Made by a program: the position numbers and the translations under genes. Below are positions 11,287 to 22,096 of a stretch of DNA of 64,000 bases, piece after piece; position 1 is the first letter of the stretch, and each line of letters starts with the position of its first letter. The stretch is from positions 124,001 through 188,000 of the forward strand of contig WTXG01000033.1 in the NCBI GenBank assembly GCA_022496185.1, in the 5' to 3' direction. This stretch comes from Multifurca ochricompacta (lineage: Eukaryota; Basidiomycota; Agaricomycetes; Russulales; Russulaceae). A model generated the notes under the pieces. It searched no databases. It was not told the origin of the DNA and was given only the letters and a program-made list of their open reading frames with translations.

Positions 11287-12525
11287 ATGCTCTCACAGCA
11301 ACGTCCTACAACCACAGAATCTATCATGTCTTTCATTGCCGCCAACGCCGCTGTCGACACCTTCACCACTACTACCGTTGTCATCAAGAACTTCCCGTCC
11401 ACTCACCCTTCCACATGTCCTTCCTCACCTATTGACTATGAGGCTGCCAAAGCTTGGGTCAAGAATCAGTCCCCCAACCCCAATGACAACTTTGAACACT
11501 GTGAAGAACCACACCCAAATGGTCTGATAGGTATGGAGTCGGACGATGAGGTCCCGGAATTCCCCTTCTTTGTCAATAACCCCAACTCCTCCACATACTA
11601 CCCATTGGAGATCACTATGGGTGACGGGATGGTTGCGATCGCCAGATACATCTTCTACACCAACGGAGAGATGGATGTTGCTGGGTGCATGAAGAAGGAC
11701 AGCCCCATTTATGGAGCTCCAGTTTATCTGGAAGAAAGGTATACAGGTTGCTTGCATCACACAATGACCGACAAACAGCTGGGGCACTTGGCTGCCAAAG
11801 ATTCCCGGGCCTTTGCCATTGATGAAGTGCTAAGTGACATGCGACTTCCGCGTCTCAAAGCTGAGGTAATGAGACTGCAGAAGAACCTGACCTTGCGCAA
11901 CACACTCAACAAGCAGTACAAAGAGCATGCGAAGATGATGGCCCAGTTGACCAACGGGATGTTTCAAGTTGAGCAGGAATTGGTGGAGATTCAGAAGAGG
12001 TTGGAGAAGGGGGATGCATACCAGACGATTGCTGAGAGGTACGCTGACACCTATGCCTGGCCTCTCCCACCACGATCACTGGGGGCTGCCCCGGTGTTAC
12101 TGCTGAACTGATTTGAGATGCCATGCATGCATGAGAACCCTTGTGGGGAGATGTGCTGGCGCTGTGACAGTAAGTACCACATCAGCTGGAACTGTCCTCT
12201 CAATTGCAAGTGGTGCCGGCACTGTCGTAGCAACATGCATTGGAACAGGTTCTGCATCTTCCGCCGAGTGGGAGTCGCCCCAATGATCAATAACCTGTCC
12301 AGGTGGTGTGGCAAGTGCTTGCGTCACAATTCAGGGCACCAAGAGTTGGACTGCCCTATCCACAACTTGTGCCATTTATGCGGTCAACGTGGTCCCTATG
12401 GGTTCCTCCACACTCACCAATGCCCCCAAGATGTGGACAAGGAGAACTATACCATGGACAATTGTAATGTAGCTGACGACTATTTGGAGTTGGTACAGGA
12501 TGATGACGGTACGAGTCATTTCTAG
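11287..12525 (+). pseudogene. Third ORF of the chromovirus: unknown protein with Cys/His-rich C-terminus
   Basis: Downstream of the chromodomain and before the polypurine tract lies a further reading frame in the same strand. It spans 412 codons if one in-frame TGA (12109-12111) is read as a mutated CGA, as elsewhere in this element. The N-terminal half is acidic and without recognised domain; a coiled-coil-like segment (RLQKNLTLRNTLNKQ and onward) lies at about 11865-12010. The C-terminal 135 residues hold many C and H pairs (CWRCDSKYHISWNC, CKWCRHC, CGKCLRHNSGHQELDC, CHLCGQRG), resembling several zinc knuckles. A role in RNA or DNA binding is an inference. Standard chromoviruses encode only Gag and Pol. 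Confidence 0.75.
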
Positions 12526-12556
12526 CTGGGTCTGCTAGAACCAGAAGAGGGGGTGA

Positions 12557-13139
12557 TGTTACAACCTCTACTGTCCGTCCCCATTTTCTTTCTACTTCCC
12601 AACAATGACCCCTCTTTGCCGCCCACTTTACACTTCTCAATCATGTCCCCGTCCTGGGACCCATCACATGCCCTGCTTCCATCCCCGTGATCCCCTTTGT
12701 ACTTGTTGACTTGTTGTTTGTCTATGTTACTTCTCTTTTCCTTATCTCCTTATCATACAATTGGACATTTACTTAATACCCTATCAGAAGCTTGACTTTA
12801 TGCTGTCCGCTTCCATATATTCAGGCCCACTTGACTCCGTACCCTTATCTCGTAGACGCCCGCTGAGTTACATATATAAGTCTGCTGTAGCTACACTGTA
12901 GACCTCAGACTTGACTTATTGAATACATCAGTGCCTGTCTTCTGGACATCCCCTTTGATCTCTGAATCAGTTGTCTCAAGTGCTTCCAGCACTTTTCCAT
13001 TCAACATTGTCTTAGGGAGCGCCCCTTTGACTTTGACTCATCCCACTTGAACTCCAAGAAGCCTTATTGGTTTCTTACCTGAACCCACGAAACGCGCTGT
13101 TACACAAGTTGTGTAGAACGTCCTGCACCGGGCGTAACA
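12557..13139 (+). repeat. Chromovirus 3' LTR
   Basis: A 583-bp partner of the 5' LTR with the same ends (TGTTACAACC, GGGCGTAACA), preceded by a polypurine tract. The ATATATAAG box is at about 12872-12880. Confidence 0.95.
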
Positions 13140-15791
13140 AGATTCAACTGGGAAAATCTTCAAATCTGAATGGATGCACTCAAATGGCTTTGAGGCATGT
13201 TTTACAGATGGTAGATAAGATTGTGAAGGCATCTTGCCTTGCATGCATCCTGGGCATAAGGGAACTGCCTTTGGATAAGATAGATCTGGGGGGAATCCCT
13301 TAGTGTGATCTTTTGCATGACATAAGACTTCCTTGGAGGGATGTCCTAGGCACTTATGCATTAGATTGTAATCAACACTGAAGATCATGGAGTAAGATCG
13401 CAAATTAGTGATTTTAGAATGAAGCCAATAGATAGTTTGGCCAGGGATCACCAGGTGGCATTGAATAATAGGGACTGTAGATCCCTTATTCCACAAGGTT
13501 AATTGATGTTCATCCCCATAGACATACAGTCCTTGCTTAAGAAATTCTCTGACACTCAGGAGTCTCCCAGTAATATTAGGAATATAGCAGACTGGATAGA
13601 GGTGCATTGTATGCATTTTGGTGACTCCATTGTATGTGACATCATGTTCTAATAGAACTGTCCCTTTCCCTTTAATATAGATTGGCTTAGAAGCTGTTTT
13701 AACAGGTTCAGGGTTTGTTAAGTCCTCATATTCAATAAAATTGTTGAGAGAAAAGGTAAAGTGCACTGAAGCACCAGAGTCTAAGAGCCAAGTAATTTGG
13801 CTGTCATCCTTAGTCTTTCTGTTACACTTAGCACACTGGCAATTATGCTGTAAATCAAATGTGTTAATGCATGACTTTAATGTCAAACAAATATGCTGCT
13901 GGTTATACTGACTGTGGTTAGTAGCGGTTTAGGCTAAAAGACAAGTAGTACTTCAGAGGTTAGAAGAACTCTTATATAACTATACTACTGACCTAAAAGA
14001 CAAGTAGTCTACAGAAGACGGTTAGTCAAAGGTAAATAAGAAAGTATAGTAAAGGGAACTTACACTTCAGAGGTTAGAAGAACTCTGAAGTGAAAGAGAC
14101 GAAACAGACACCCTTATATACCCATGGGGGCCAGGGGAAATGGTCTGTGCGCACTGGGAATAAGTCCACAAGTGCCGGACAATAAACAGAGAGGGATAAA
14201 GGCCATTGGCCAAAGAGATATCACATGCTTACTGCGCATTACTAAGTCCATCACTAATCAGCTGAGTAAGGTGAGAAAGAAATGTAATAAGGATAACATA
14301 AAAAGTCCGATACTCCGGAATCTAATCTAATCTAATCTACAGCTGAAGCGAACCTTAGATGCCTGAAGCATCTCCAGACATGTCCTGTGTCAACATTTAA
14401 GTCATTTACTGTGCTATCTATGCCTGCATAACAGCGGTTTGTTATGGGGGGCTCCCTAGAAGTGCAAACTAATGAAGTGTAAATGCATCTATAAGTTTTG
14501 CAGGGTAGAAGGAAAGGAGGGACATACTTGTTGTGATCATCATCCTCATTTAAACCAGCCAGATCAGCCAACTGATCATTAAAGTGATCAGAACCCCAAT
14601 TGAGAGAATTATTGGGGTCCTCCTCCTCATTTTCTGAATTGATGTTGATTGGCAAGGGAGATCTAGACTTCTTTTGGGGTGGTTCATCTCCATCCTCTTC
14701 AAGGTCCTCCAGCTTGGTCTGACTGGATGACACTCTTGAAAATTGGTCAGTGATGCAGGACTCAAGTGGTTTAATGTTACGAGAGGTCCCTGGCACACCT
14801 ATGTCATCACATAGATCCAAGGCTTGGTTAAATGCATGATAGCAGCCAGGGATCTGCTCCTTAGGTGTAGTGTGCATCACTATATGAGGCCTTCCATTCC
14901 TATAGTGAGTTTTAAATGCAGGAGGTATGAGAATGGATGGCATAGTGAGGAGATGAGGATGGGAGAAGTACACCTGATTGGCAATGTGAGAGTGCTGTTG
15001 TCCCTTGGACTGCTGATTCTCCCAGTTCTTCTTCCCAGCATGGCACCTGCATTGAAACTTCTGATCCAACTGTTTCTCTGCTTGATCTGGCTGTTTGCCT
15101 CCGAAGTGTTTTTGCTGATTAAAACAAGGATCACCCCACTTCTGCTTGATTGCCAAGAGCTTATTAGCAGCATGAGGGTTTTTACCCCTGGATTGATCTT
15201 GCTCCCACTGAGCAAGTACAGCATCGCAGACTACAGCAAGATTGATGTTGGAAGGAGATCTTCTGACAAGAATGGTGGGGATGAGGGCCTCCCATTTGGG
15301 AGGGAGCATATGGAGTAGGAGCATACCCTGCAAGATGGCAGGGATGGTGACACTGTTGGCCTCAAGGTGCTCAAAGGCAACCTCAAGATGGTTAATCTGG
15401 GGCAAGGGGTGCTTGGAAGAGTCCAGGCAAAAATTTAGGGCTTCCTTGAAGTCCCTAAAGATTGCACCAGGCCCTACAGAGCCATACTTATTCTTAAGAC
15501 CCAGCCATATTTTGTTAGCAGAGTCAGTAGAGGTGTGTTCATGCTGAATAGAAGCACATAACCTCAGGACCATAGTGCCAATTGCCCTATTGTCTACACG
15601 ATCCATTCTTTCTGAAGGGAGGTTTCATCCTCAGTGGGTTTGGCAGGATCCTTGGGAAGAGGGCAAAGATCAGAGCCATCAGTGATCTCCCAAAGGCCAT
15701 TGGCCATGAGGTAGGCCTTCATGATGTTGGCCCACATGTAGTAGTTGGAGCCATCAAAGACAGGAACAACTGTGGTGAGTTGGGATGACAT
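13140..15791 (-). pseudogene. Copia Gag, protease and integrase start
   Basis: This is the N-terminal part of a Ty1/copia polyprotein. Gag starts at the ATG at 15791 (MSSQLTTVVPVFDGSNYYMW) and has a one-base frameshift near 15600 before DNRAIGTMVLRL. The frame is cut by an LTR (13881-14395) between DLK and SCINTF. Then follow a cysteine pair (CQCAKC), protease LLDSGASVHF (about 13767-13787), a gag-pre-integrase zinc-binding region (HKCLGH, CPGCMQGK) and the integrase start KPFECIHSDLKIFPVES, where the chromovirus 3' LTR interrupts at 13139. The rest of integrase does not appear left of the chromovirus. Together with 834-2461 it probably forms one element whose centre is lost. Confidence 0.88.
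13881..14395 (+). mobile_element. Solo LTR, family A, inside copia Gag-Pol
   Basis: A 515-bp LTR starts TGTCAAACAA and ends TGTCAACA. The exact 5-bp duplication TTTAA lies at 13876-13880 and 14396-14400. Removing it restores the copia frame (DLK then SCINTF). Sister of 6026-6538. Confidence 0.95.
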
Positions 15792-15799
15792 TGGTTATA

Positions 15800-16487
15800 G
15801 ATTTGAAGGGTTTTTTGAAGAAGGTTTGAGTAACTGGTTTCTGTAAAAGAAGCCATGGTCAGCATTGAATGCAACAACTGGTACTCAAAACCCAAAACAA
15901 AGGCCCAGGCTCTTAGCATTCATTAATGCAGCCATAAAGGCACAAATGGTGAGTTAAGTAGCCTTATGCAGCCTTAAAGGCACATGAACATTGTGTTCAC
16001 TGGTAGCATCTATTTTGCAGCCACATAGGTGCAGAAAAACATCACAGCCATTGAAGGTGCAGAGGATATTTGTTGCAGCCATTAAAGGTGCAAGATGCCC
16101 ACCAGGGCCCATAACCTGAAGGAACAGGCATGGTGCAGGCTTATATTCTAGATACTACTGTACTACTATCTATCTCACCTTGTTAATTCAGAGACTTAGC
16201 TGCTTGCAATAATGCAATAATGACTGCTTCATCTATAGCAGTTTTAGTGACTTTATATACATTTTTAGATGTACTATTATCAGCTACTAATCTAAAGTAA
16301 AATGAATGTGTTATCTTGCTTGTTAATGAATGTGATCAAATCACATGATTGATCTGAGATATTTATACTCAGTTATCTAATTAATGTGAAATGCATTTTG
16401 ATCTCATCAATTAATGTTATCTAAATGTGATCACAATAATGTCGGACCACTATCCTGGTATCTCTGTACCAGTACTCTGGTTCAACA
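15800..16487 (-). mobile_element. Copia 5' LTR and leader
   Basis: On the minus strand the LTR begins TGTTGAACCAGAG at 16487. It runs toward gag through AT-rich sequence with a TATA-like GTATATAAAG stretch (about 16251-16260). Several GCAGCCATNAAGGTGC-like short repeats lie at about 15930-16100. The 3' limit of the LTR and the primer-binding site could not be fixed because the other LTR is missing. The right boundary is sharp: family-X repeat begins at 16488. Confidence 0.6.
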
Positions 16488-17260
16488 ATTGGCAGGGGTA
16501 ACCCTGGGGTATCCTCATTGGTACCCATACCCATACCCATACCTGTCACTATGGGTACAGGTAACCCATGGGTTACCTGTGGGTCACCTGCAAAAACATG
16601 TGCAAGTTTTTTACTTGCATCACACATTTTGGATGACTGGCCCAGGCCTTCCTGGACCAAGACAATACACAACATGTTCATTTGTGGCTGCTTAAGATCC
16701 CTCAATGACTCTTGTTTTATGTTTAGAAGATTAAGATATTTTATTATTCCATTTTTATCTTATTATTCTGCTTTCAATTTTATGCAAGCACAACTAAAAT
16801 CCAGTATACAGAGATGATTAGATAGGATGTTATAGAACATTGATGAAAAGCCTGTCAGATAACCACACAGAATGCAAAATAATTTGATGAACACATAGCA
16901 ATTGGCAGGGGTAACCCCTGGATAATTGTTTTGATACCTGGGTTACCCATAAAATGAAACACATGCAAGTTCTTTACTTGCATTGTGCATTTTGGACATC
17001 CGGCCCAGAACATCCCAGTCTAGGAGATATGCACTTGGACACAATGCATTCATTTATGGCTTCTTAAGATCCCTCAAAAATTCCTGTTTTATGTTCATAA
17101 GATTAAGATAATTTATTATTCCATTTTTATTTTATAATTCTGGTTTCAATTTTATACAAGCACAACTGTTCTTTGCATTTCTGTGCATTTTGGATAAATG
17201 GCCCAGGCCATCCTGGTCAGGGAGATAAGCACTTGGACACAACACATTCATTTATGGCTA
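16488..17260 (+). repeat. Right inverted arm: tandem array of family-X repeat
   Basis: The mirror of 1-745. Two unit starts, ATTGGCAGGGGTAACCC, lie at 16488 and about 16905, giving a period near 415 bp; a third partial unit lacks this start. It contains a short (CCCATA) run at about 16523-16543. No protein is supported. The arm ends at about 17260, which corresponds to base 1 of the window, so the true repeat may be longer. Confidence 0.8.
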
Positions 17261-18178
17261 CTTGAGATCCCTCAAAAATTGTTGGTTTATGTTCAGAAGA
17301 TTAAATGGATCCTTTATTTACATTATTATTTTATTATTCTGCTTTCATTTCATACAAGTGTGACTGTCCTGGTGCATTTAAGTCAACCTTCCTTAATAGG
17401 AAGGAGGTCAGACCACCATGTGATGCAATGTAGTCACTGCCCCATGCAGCTTGTAGATACATGTGGGCCTTGTTTCAGTAAACTAATTTGATAATTTGAT
17501 TATATTATAGTCTAATGTAGTCTAGAGAGTATTTTAGATAGTGCCAGACTGGCAGAATTGATCGCACATTAATAAAACAGATGCATCATGATTTTCAAGA
17601 AGTGGATCACTGATAACACTTTTATTTTACATTGCACTGTTGATCTGCTTTGATACTTCATATGATAATACTAGAACATATTTAAAGATACCCTGTAGCA
17701 TACATCAGACAAGATCTTTTATTTTTGTGGCTGCAGATGTGTTTTATCTTAGAATTTCTACTGATCTTGTCAATGCATAATTGGTGCCTATACCTGCCAA
17801 ACCTGCTGCATGGGTATGGGTTTCCATGGGTTGGGAGCCATATACCTGTACCCATACCCAGCAAAACCCATGGCACTTACCTGCACAGGTATGAAAACCC
17901 TTGACAATCACTAGCTATATCAAGTAAGAATATTTTATTGTCATAACCAACTTCTCAACAACCAGATCCAAATCACATGATAGTCCTACAAATTTACATT
18001 AACAAAACAATGACCAATCACCTAACCCCATCCTAAGGCCACACATACCTAGAATATCAGTAAGCAACTCCCTAAGATAAGAATAGCTGAACTACTTACA
18101 GCTTTTCTTCAGCTTGAAAGTGTCTTTCACTTGCATCATACTGACTCCAAAGAAACTTCCTTCATTTTGGCTAGAACT
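17261..18178. other. Intergenic, AT-rich, no gene seen
   Basis: Family-X-like text fades out up to about 17400. A small imperfect palindromic patch with GGGTATGGGTTTCC and GTACCCATACCC lies at about 17811-17865 and may be another miniature element. Nothing coding was identified. Confidence 0.6.
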
Positions 18179-21089
18179 TCACTTAAATAACTTTAGCTTG
18201 TCCTTCCCAGGTTGTCCTTGTATTTTCTCAAAAATGTTTAATGCCTCCTCAACACACTCTTGGCCTCTTCAAGTTGTGATTTTCCATATACACCCTTCCA
18301 GCCCATTCAAGGCAATTCCTTGACCAACAAGATCATTGGCAGTTTTCTTAAGTTCTAGTGCCTTTTTAAATGAGACTTCTGCCTCATTTACTTTGTCCAT
18401 TTGTAGATATGTATCTCCAAGTCCTTGATGGTCAATCCCTTGGCTGAAAAGGTCATTGGCAGCAATATGAAGTTCCAATGCCTTGTGATATGAGGCCTCT
18501 GCATCCTGCAACCTGTTTAACCTAACATATATGTGTCCAAGTCCAAGGTGGGCATTTCCCTGACCCAGAACCTCATTGGTCATCTGTTGAAATTCCAATG
18601 CTTTTTGATATGAGGCTTCTGCTTCATCTAACTTGTCCTGCTGCTGATATGTTTCTCCAAGTTTCTGGTAATCATTTCCCAGACCAACATTATCATTTTC
18701 AGCTTTGTGGAACTCCAATGCCTTTTGGTATGAGGCTTCTGCCTCTGTCAACTTATCTAGGCTTGCATATGCCTGCCCAAGTCCATAATGACTATTCCCT
18801 TGGCCAAGGATGTCCTGGCTAGCCTCATAAATTTCTAATGCCTTCTGATATGTGGCCTCAGCTTCATCCAGGAAAAATTGGCATAGGTAAACAAGACCAA
18901 GATCAATGAGAATAGAACCATAGAGATTGTTAACATCAATTGTACTTGATAAACACCATCTTTCTGCTTCCAGAAATTTCTGCTTTGCAGTTTCCATGTC
19001 ATCTGCATGGTAACATAACCTTCCCCATACTTCAAGAAATTGAATTAAAAGTGGTACATCAACATTGTTTTTCAACAAACATTGAACAGACTGGTTTATT
19101 AATAGAGTGGAGAAGTCTCCAATGGATATACAAAACTCGGTGAACTCAATTATGGCATCAAATAACCTTGAATGAACTGCATAGTTGGATTTTAATATGT
19201 TGGATAATATCCCTTTCATATTATTCACTTCAAGGACCATTTCTGCATAAGTCTCTGATCTTTGTTTCAGTGGTAGGGAAATATAGAACCCTTCAAGAGC
19301 TGTCTTGTGTGTAGATGAAGTAAACCCTTGATTGTTACAGAATTGACGGATTATGGGATGTGGCTGATATCTATCTCCAACCATATTGATCAAACTGCAT
19401 TGCTGAAGGGCTTGGATGCATGACAACATATCCATGTCAACCAGAATCCCTTTGAATCTGTTCAGCTGTTTAATATGAAGCCCATCTGGAAGCATGCTGA
19501 GAATCCCAAGAAGATCCTTTGCATCTGGATTGCTGGTCATCCTGTGACTATTTATGGAGAGCTGGATAGAATATTCCATGTTTGAAAGTCTATTCATTTC
19601 ACCCATTTTGATGAGTTTTGTCTGCCTTGTATTCCATTCCTCCCATAATAACCTAGGTGGAGTGACCTGAGAAAGATGGGCAAGCAAGGCAACAGCAAGA
19701 GGAACATAGTCAACAGCCATAATAAGTTTCTCTGAGAAGTCATCATAACTGCCAACAATACGCTTCCAGATCTCTTTGGCAGCAGTCAAGCCAATGGTTC
19801 CAAGTGGATCCAGGAATGGTTGTGTCCATTCAGTTTGACCTGGCCGCTGGGCACCTCGCATCGTGACAACCACAGTAACATGGCGAAGTGATGTGATCCG
19901 AGACAGAAGAACCTCAACGGAGCGCTTCGTCTCATCAGACTGATCCCATGGTGACTCAAAGTTATCAAGACATAGGATGGTCTCCTTTGAATTCAAAGTG
20001 GCAAAGATTTGGACCAGAGGGAATCCGGAGGGCCCATTACCAGGCCAAGGGTCTTCGCAATCTGGATCAAGAGGGCATCGGATGAAGTGGCAGATTCACA
20101 AGATATGAAATATCTGGCATCTTCGAAGTGTTCTTGAACGCGGTCATGACTGAGTACCGCATTGGCTAGTGTAGTTTTGCCGTATCCGCCAGGACCTAAG
20201 ATGACAATCCTGGCTGGGCGGGACCCGATATTGGTGAATATGATGTGAATGATGTGGGCAAGTTCGGTATCACGCCCAAAAAATATCTGTGGGGTGGTGG
20301 AGCAAGTTCGGGATGGACAACAGACCTGGGAGAGATGAGGACACATTCATGGGATGAACGCAAACAGGAGGTGCTTACGTAGCTATCTCAGTAGGGACCG
20401 CGCGGTTAACCTATTGAATATAAGTCAATTGGCTAAAACTCCCTTGACGTAGACTATGCAACATACGTCGCGCCTATCGGTAATCAGCGTAAAGCGGATA
20501 TCGAGCAAAAGTTCGGCCTGCAGGGATCGTGTTGGACGAACCATGTAGGTGATAAATTCGTGACGGACCTGAAAGACTTCAAGTACATTCGCCAACCTGG
20601 CATCATACTTCTTGATTTTTCCGAACAGATCCTTGCGCAAGAGCAAACTTCTGATCCCCCTGGTCTTGGCACATTCCCCGAGGACGTGTTTGATCCCATC
20701 CAACTCACTTTCCATAGATCAGGAGACGAAGAGATTGAAGTGCTACGAAATACACACCTTTGAAGAGAACTCAGAATTGCACGCAGGCCAGCAGGAAGAT
20801 CACCCTCATTTAGTTTATGGGTTCGGCATGACTCTCCAACATTGATGATAAGTCCCGCGACTCTTATAAGCTTCTGCATGACCTCTTCGCACTCTCCTTT
20901 GTACTGCTTTACTTCCTGAAGATAGATTTATGAGATATGTGACGCTAGGTGGAGGACTTTGAGTGCTCACGTCTCTCATCGTAAGCGCTTGGAGTAAGAG
21001 GCCCGCGATGGGGGCGATATAAGGGATCTTGCTTGCAAAAGCGCTCCCCTCTTTAAGGACTTGAAGAGACATTGAATAGCGTTACTCAT
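18179..21089 (-). pseudogene. NB-ARC/TPR (NLR-like) gene with frameshifts
   Basis: The N-terminal alpha-helical domain reads VLKEGSAFASKIPYIAPIAG, EVKQYKGECEEVMQK and ELDGIKHVLGECAK across three short introns (one runs GTGAGC...TTCAG near 20925-20990). The NB-ARC domain has P-loop GPGGYGKTT (20170-20196), Walker B-like ILCLDNFESPW and VVTMRG. The C-terminus has about six 40-residue TPR units sharing the EAEASYQKALE core. Single-base frameshifts are apparent near the start (21065-21089), at about 20030 in a GGGCCC run, and two or three in the last TPR (18180-18290); without them the protein would end KDKLKLFK at 18179. Fungal STAND proteins of this type are thought to act in non-self recognition or programmed cell death; that role here is inference. 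Sequencing error could explain the frameshifts. Confidence 0.82.
18290..18930 (-). repeat. TPR array with ~120-nt period
   Basis: Inside the NB-ARC/TPR gene at least five consecutive 40-residue units repeat with high similarity in both protein and DNA, for example the block GAAGCAGAAGCCTCATATCA-like text recurring every 120 nt. Such young arrays are typical of STAND receptors whose repeat domains expand and contract by recombination. Confidence 0.8.
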
Positions 21090-22096
21090 TGTAGAACTAT
21101 ATCCATCGATGTCATCCGATGGGGCCGGATTGAGGGTGTCAGCTACTAGAAGAGGATTAGCTGGAAGGAGGGACCAGGCAGGAAAATGTATGGGAATACA
21201 TACAAGTTAGCTGTTGGCCGCTAGATGATGAAGGAAATGTCCTGTAAAGCCTTTTCCTGAGAGAAAACGATTTGGATTCCATGTTTGACTTTGCAGACGA
21301 TGCCCTCGGCAACAGCGAAAGCGAAAGAAAGAAAGAGAACGACACGACACGCATTGGTGACCCCGAGGCTATGGGTGGGAAATGACACGTGACCTGATTA
21401 TCCTGTTGACCCTCGCTGGAACACACAAATGCTGCTGATTTGCAGAAGCCGATGGATAAAATGCCATAGAGCCTGCACCTCCCCACCACCTCTCGCGAAT
21501 CCACGAAAATTCTTGTGCCGAAATCTCTGTCAAGAAATCAGCCTTGTTGTCTTACCCACCTGAAACAGCCAATAGGCGTACTGCGAGACGTTTGGCCCGC
21601 TTCAACATTGTCTTTCGTTTATCCATCTTAAATGTTCCACTCAAGGTGAACTTACCGCAAATTGAATCCATACAGCAGTATGATAAGATTCAGCTGAAGA
21701 ATGAGCGAGGACAGCATCACGTTGGGCGCAGCTGTGAAAAACTGGATTTGGCTGATAAGATATGTGGAAGGTGTCTATTCTCAGTGGGCACTCACATTAT
21801 CGATCCCGTCATTCAGGCAGGTCATAGAGAAGCAGGACTGAGCCCGAGCCCTTGGCATACATATATCAGCACCGGTTGTTAACATATCAGCAGCAGACTC
21901 TTCCTTGGGCTGGAAGACAGGCTCTCGAGAATACACAGCTTGAAATGAGAATGTTTCTCAACACTACGACTGACTGTCTGGCCAGTGGCTCAAACCTAAT
22001 TCGATCCATAAATTTATCATATTCTGGAAGTTATATGTTCTGCATTCACTATAATTTGAACACTTTCTGGATCAGCAGCCAGGGCTTCCTCTGTTT
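21090..22096. other. Intergenic between NLR-like gene and DUF3638 gene
   Basis: The 5' ends of the NLR-like gene face right and the 3' end of the giant gene lies at 22097. Open frames here are short and without recognisable similarity. No RNA gene or repeat was identified. Confidence 0.5.

Larger units (their letters stand above)
4436..13139 (+). mobile_element. Ty3-type chromovirus retrotransposon, full length but decayed
   Basis: Two 583-bp LTRs bound an internal region encoding Gag, protease, RT, RNase H, integrase and a chromodomain, followed by a third ORF. Two solo LTRs have inserted inside (5029-5735 and 6026-6538); without them the element is about 7.5 kb. The polypurine tract is AGAAGAGGGGGTGA just before 12557. 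The flanking 5-mers are AGATG (4431-4435) and AGATT (13140-13144), one mismatch. The right flank is copia integrase but the left flank is not, so the element may have recombined with another copy. Stop codons and frameshifts make it non-autonomous. Confidence 0.93.

Noticed and set aside
16520..16545. CCCATA repeats resembling telomeric DNA
   Set aside because: Only a few units, inside a dispersed repeat; not the fungal TTAGGG telomere motif.
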